Assembly: GCA_003978675.1 (NCBI GenBank)
Contig: QNYP01000006.1
Coordinates: forward strand, 1-7,186
Origin: Hydrogenothermus sp.
Lineage (GTDB): Bacteria; Aquificota; Aquificia; Aquificales; Hydrogenothermaceae
Length of the DNA stretch: 7,186 nt
Direction of reading: 5' to 3'
Shown: positions 5,973 to 7,186 of the stretch, in pieces
Numbering within the stretch: position 1 is the first letter of the stretch
Layout of the letters: each line of letters starts with the position of its first letter
Notes under the pieces: model-generated
Seen by the model: only the letters and a program-made list of their open reading frames with translations
Database searches by the model: none
Told to the model about the DNA's origin: nothing
Translations under genes and position numbers: made by a program

Positions 5973-7046
5973 ATGAATTTTATGAAAGATTTCATCCCAA
6001 AAATAAAAATAATTGGTATAGGAGGTTGTGGTTCTAACATAGTTTTCAAAATGGTTAATACCTTAAAAGATATAGAAATATTTTTTTTAGACACAAATGC
6101 AAAAGCTTTATCAAAATTTAATTTGAAAAATAAAATTCAAATAGGTAAATCTGGTATTGGTGCAGGTGCTAAACCTGAAACAGGGAAAAAAGCATTTCAA
6201 GAAAGTCTTGAAAATATAAAAAATATTTTAGAAGGAGCTGATTTAGTTTTTCTTATAGCAGGATTTGGAGGAGGAACCGGAACAGGAATTTTGCCAGAAA
6301 TTGCAAAATTGTCTAAAGAACTTGGGATATTAACTATATCAGTTATAACAAAACCTTTTGATTTTGAAGGTGTTGTAAGAGGAAAAACTGCTAAACAAGG
6401 TTTAAAAGAGCTAGAAAATAATACTGATAGCTATATTGTTATAGACAACAATAAACTTTCTAAATTAGCTAAAAATAATCTAACCTTTCTGCAGGCTTTT
6501 AACCTAGTTGATGAATTCGTTTATAAAGTTGTTAAGGAAACAGTTGATCTTTTAACCACTGCCTCTTTTATAAATTTAGATTTTGCAGATTTAAAAACAA
6601 TTATGGAAAATTCAGGAAAAGCTATAATTAGTATTGGGGCAGGTAGAGGGTTAAATAAAATAAAAAATACCATAAATACATCTTTTTCTTTGGGCTTGTT
6701 AGAAGATGACAATAGCTATGATATATCCAAAGCAAGTAAATTAATGCTTAATATAGTAGCTTCTAAAGATATTTCTTATAGTGATATAAATTCTCTAGTA
6801 GAACAAATTAAAGAAAATTTAGAATATAAAGAAGATACTCAAGTTATATTTGGAGCTAAAGTAGATGAAAATTTAGAAGATGAAATTAAGTTGACATTGA
6901 TAGCCACTGGATTTAGAGAGAATAAAAAACAAATTGAACCATCTAAACAAGCAAGAAATACTAAAAACCTGCTTCTAGAAGACGAATTTTCTATATATGA
7001 CTATTTAAATGTTCCTGCATATATAAGGAAAAAATACAATGCTTAA
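5973..7046 (+). CDS. ftsZ: FtsZ-family cell division GTPase, divergent
   Basis: This 357-residue tubulin-like GTPase would polymerise at midcell into the division ring if it acts like FtsZ. The N-terminal nucleotide loop is IGIGGCGSN (residues 14-22). The tubulin/FtsZ signature GGGTGTG is at 99-105, followed by TKPFDFEG with a conserved arginine shortly after. The T7 catalytic loop N201-L-D203-F-A-D206 is intact, so GTP hydrolysis across the polymer interface should work. After IATGF comes a short linker (about 310-340) and the C-terminal peptide YLNVPAYIRKK, matching the FtsA/ZipA-binding tail. Oddities: the usual NTD of the T2 loop reads DTN, and the T3 loop before GAGAKPE is about three residues short, lacking the usual Thr-Arg. 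ftsA is not adjacent in the window. It may be the sole ftsZ or a second copy. The second ATG at 5982 fits the GGGG at 5968-5971 better (ten bases) than the first ATG (one base), so the true start may be residue 4. Confidence 0.85.
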   Translation: MNFMKDFIPKIKIIGIGGCGSNIVFKMVNTLKDIEIFFLDTNAKALSKFNLKNKIQIGKSGIGAGAKPETGKKAFQESLENIKNILEGADLVFLIAGFGGGTGTGILPEIAKLSKELGILTISVITKPFDFEGVVRGKTAKQGLKELENNTDSYIVIDNNKLSKLAKNNLTFLQAFNLVDEFVYKVVKETVDLLTTASFINLDFADLKTIMENSGKAIISIGAGRGLNKIKNTINTSFSLGLLEDDNSYDISKASKLMLNIVASKDISYSDINSLVEQIKENLEYKEDTQVIFGAKVDENLEDEIKLTLIATGFRENKKQIEPSKQARNTKNLLLEDEFSIYDYLNVPAYIRKKYNA

Positions 7047-7186
7047 ACCTTATATTGAAATAATAAAATACCTGCTTGAGAAAAATAATTTTGTAAAAAC
7101 AAAAGATTTGCAAAGATTTTTAGAAAGCCAAGGACTGCTTACAAAGTCTCATCAATCAAATAGGAGATTATTGCAGAAATATTTAG
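7039..7186 (+). CDS. Start of an unidentified gene, possibly DNA-binding (partial)
   Basis: An open frame begins at ATG 7039 and runs off the window end after 49 codons. It overlaps the FtsZ-family gene by eight bases and has AAGGA at 7025-7029 nine bases upstream, so it is probably real and translated in the same transcript. The visible part has an amphipathic helix (YIEIIKYLLEKNN), then VKTKDLQRFLESQGLL and SNRRLLQKYL. This spacing resembles a winged-helix or helix-turn-helix N-terminus as found in WYL-type and related regulators. That is only a resemblance; the product is not recognised and no function is claimed. Confidence 0.65.
   Translation, partial: MLKPYIEIIKYLLEKNNFVKTKDLQRFLESQGLLTKSHQSNRRLLQKYL

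Noticed and set aside
6521..6712. Minus-strand open frame inside the FtsZ-family gene
   Set aside because: It is antisense to the conserved T7-loop region and has no independent support.

Overview
The window is AT-rich (about 30% GC by eye, with A/T-ending codons dominant). All recognisable genes lie on the + strand, packed with short gaps or overlaps. The one stable RNA gene, a tRNA with CAT anticodon, is about 65% GC, with seven G-C pairs in its acceptor stem. An AT-rich genome with GC-hardened tRNA stems suggests a thermophile. Together with the style of the proteins and the FtsZ features, this points to Aquificota, most likely a Hydrogenothermaceae (Sulfurihydrogenibium-like) genome. That assignment is inference from sequence style, not a database result.

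Layout. Positions 1-49 are a perfect reverse complement of 153-201, so a 49-bp inverted repeat brackets the tRNA gene (61-137). The right arm covers the start of the first protein gene. The left arm runs exactly to the window edge, which looks more like a fold-back or contig-end artefact than a designed element, but the sequence alone cannot settle this. Next come a coiled-coil/C4 zinc-ribbon protein (157-864), rpoZ (902-1126), a six-TM sensor histidine kinase (1133-2311) and an overlapping sigma54-dependent response regulator (2292-3647). After a 70-bp gap with a plausible extended -10 promoter comes the compact rpmF-plsX-fabH unit (3718-5851). After a 121-bp AT-rich gap with a repeated 10-mer comes an FtsZ-family GTPase (5973-7046), overlapped by the start of an unidentified gene that runs off the window (7039 onward).

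How the genes relate. Most are core functions: transcription (omega), translation (L32, tRNA), initiation of phospholipid and fatty-acid synthesis (PlsX, FabH) and division (FtsZ family). The regulatory core is the kinase/regulator pair, which resembles PilS/PilR and would act through sigma54 RNA polymerase. The upstream zinc-ribbon protein belongs to the family whose Helicobacter member (HP0958/FlgZ) supports sigma54, so the neighbourhood may be functionally linked. The least ordinary coding gene is the FtsZ homologue. It keeps the GTPase signature, the catalytic T7-loop acids and the C-terminal partner-binding peptide, but has unusual changes in the T2 and T3 nucleotide loops and no ftsA beside it in the window. 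No mobile element, CRISPR array or clearly new multi-gene system is visible.
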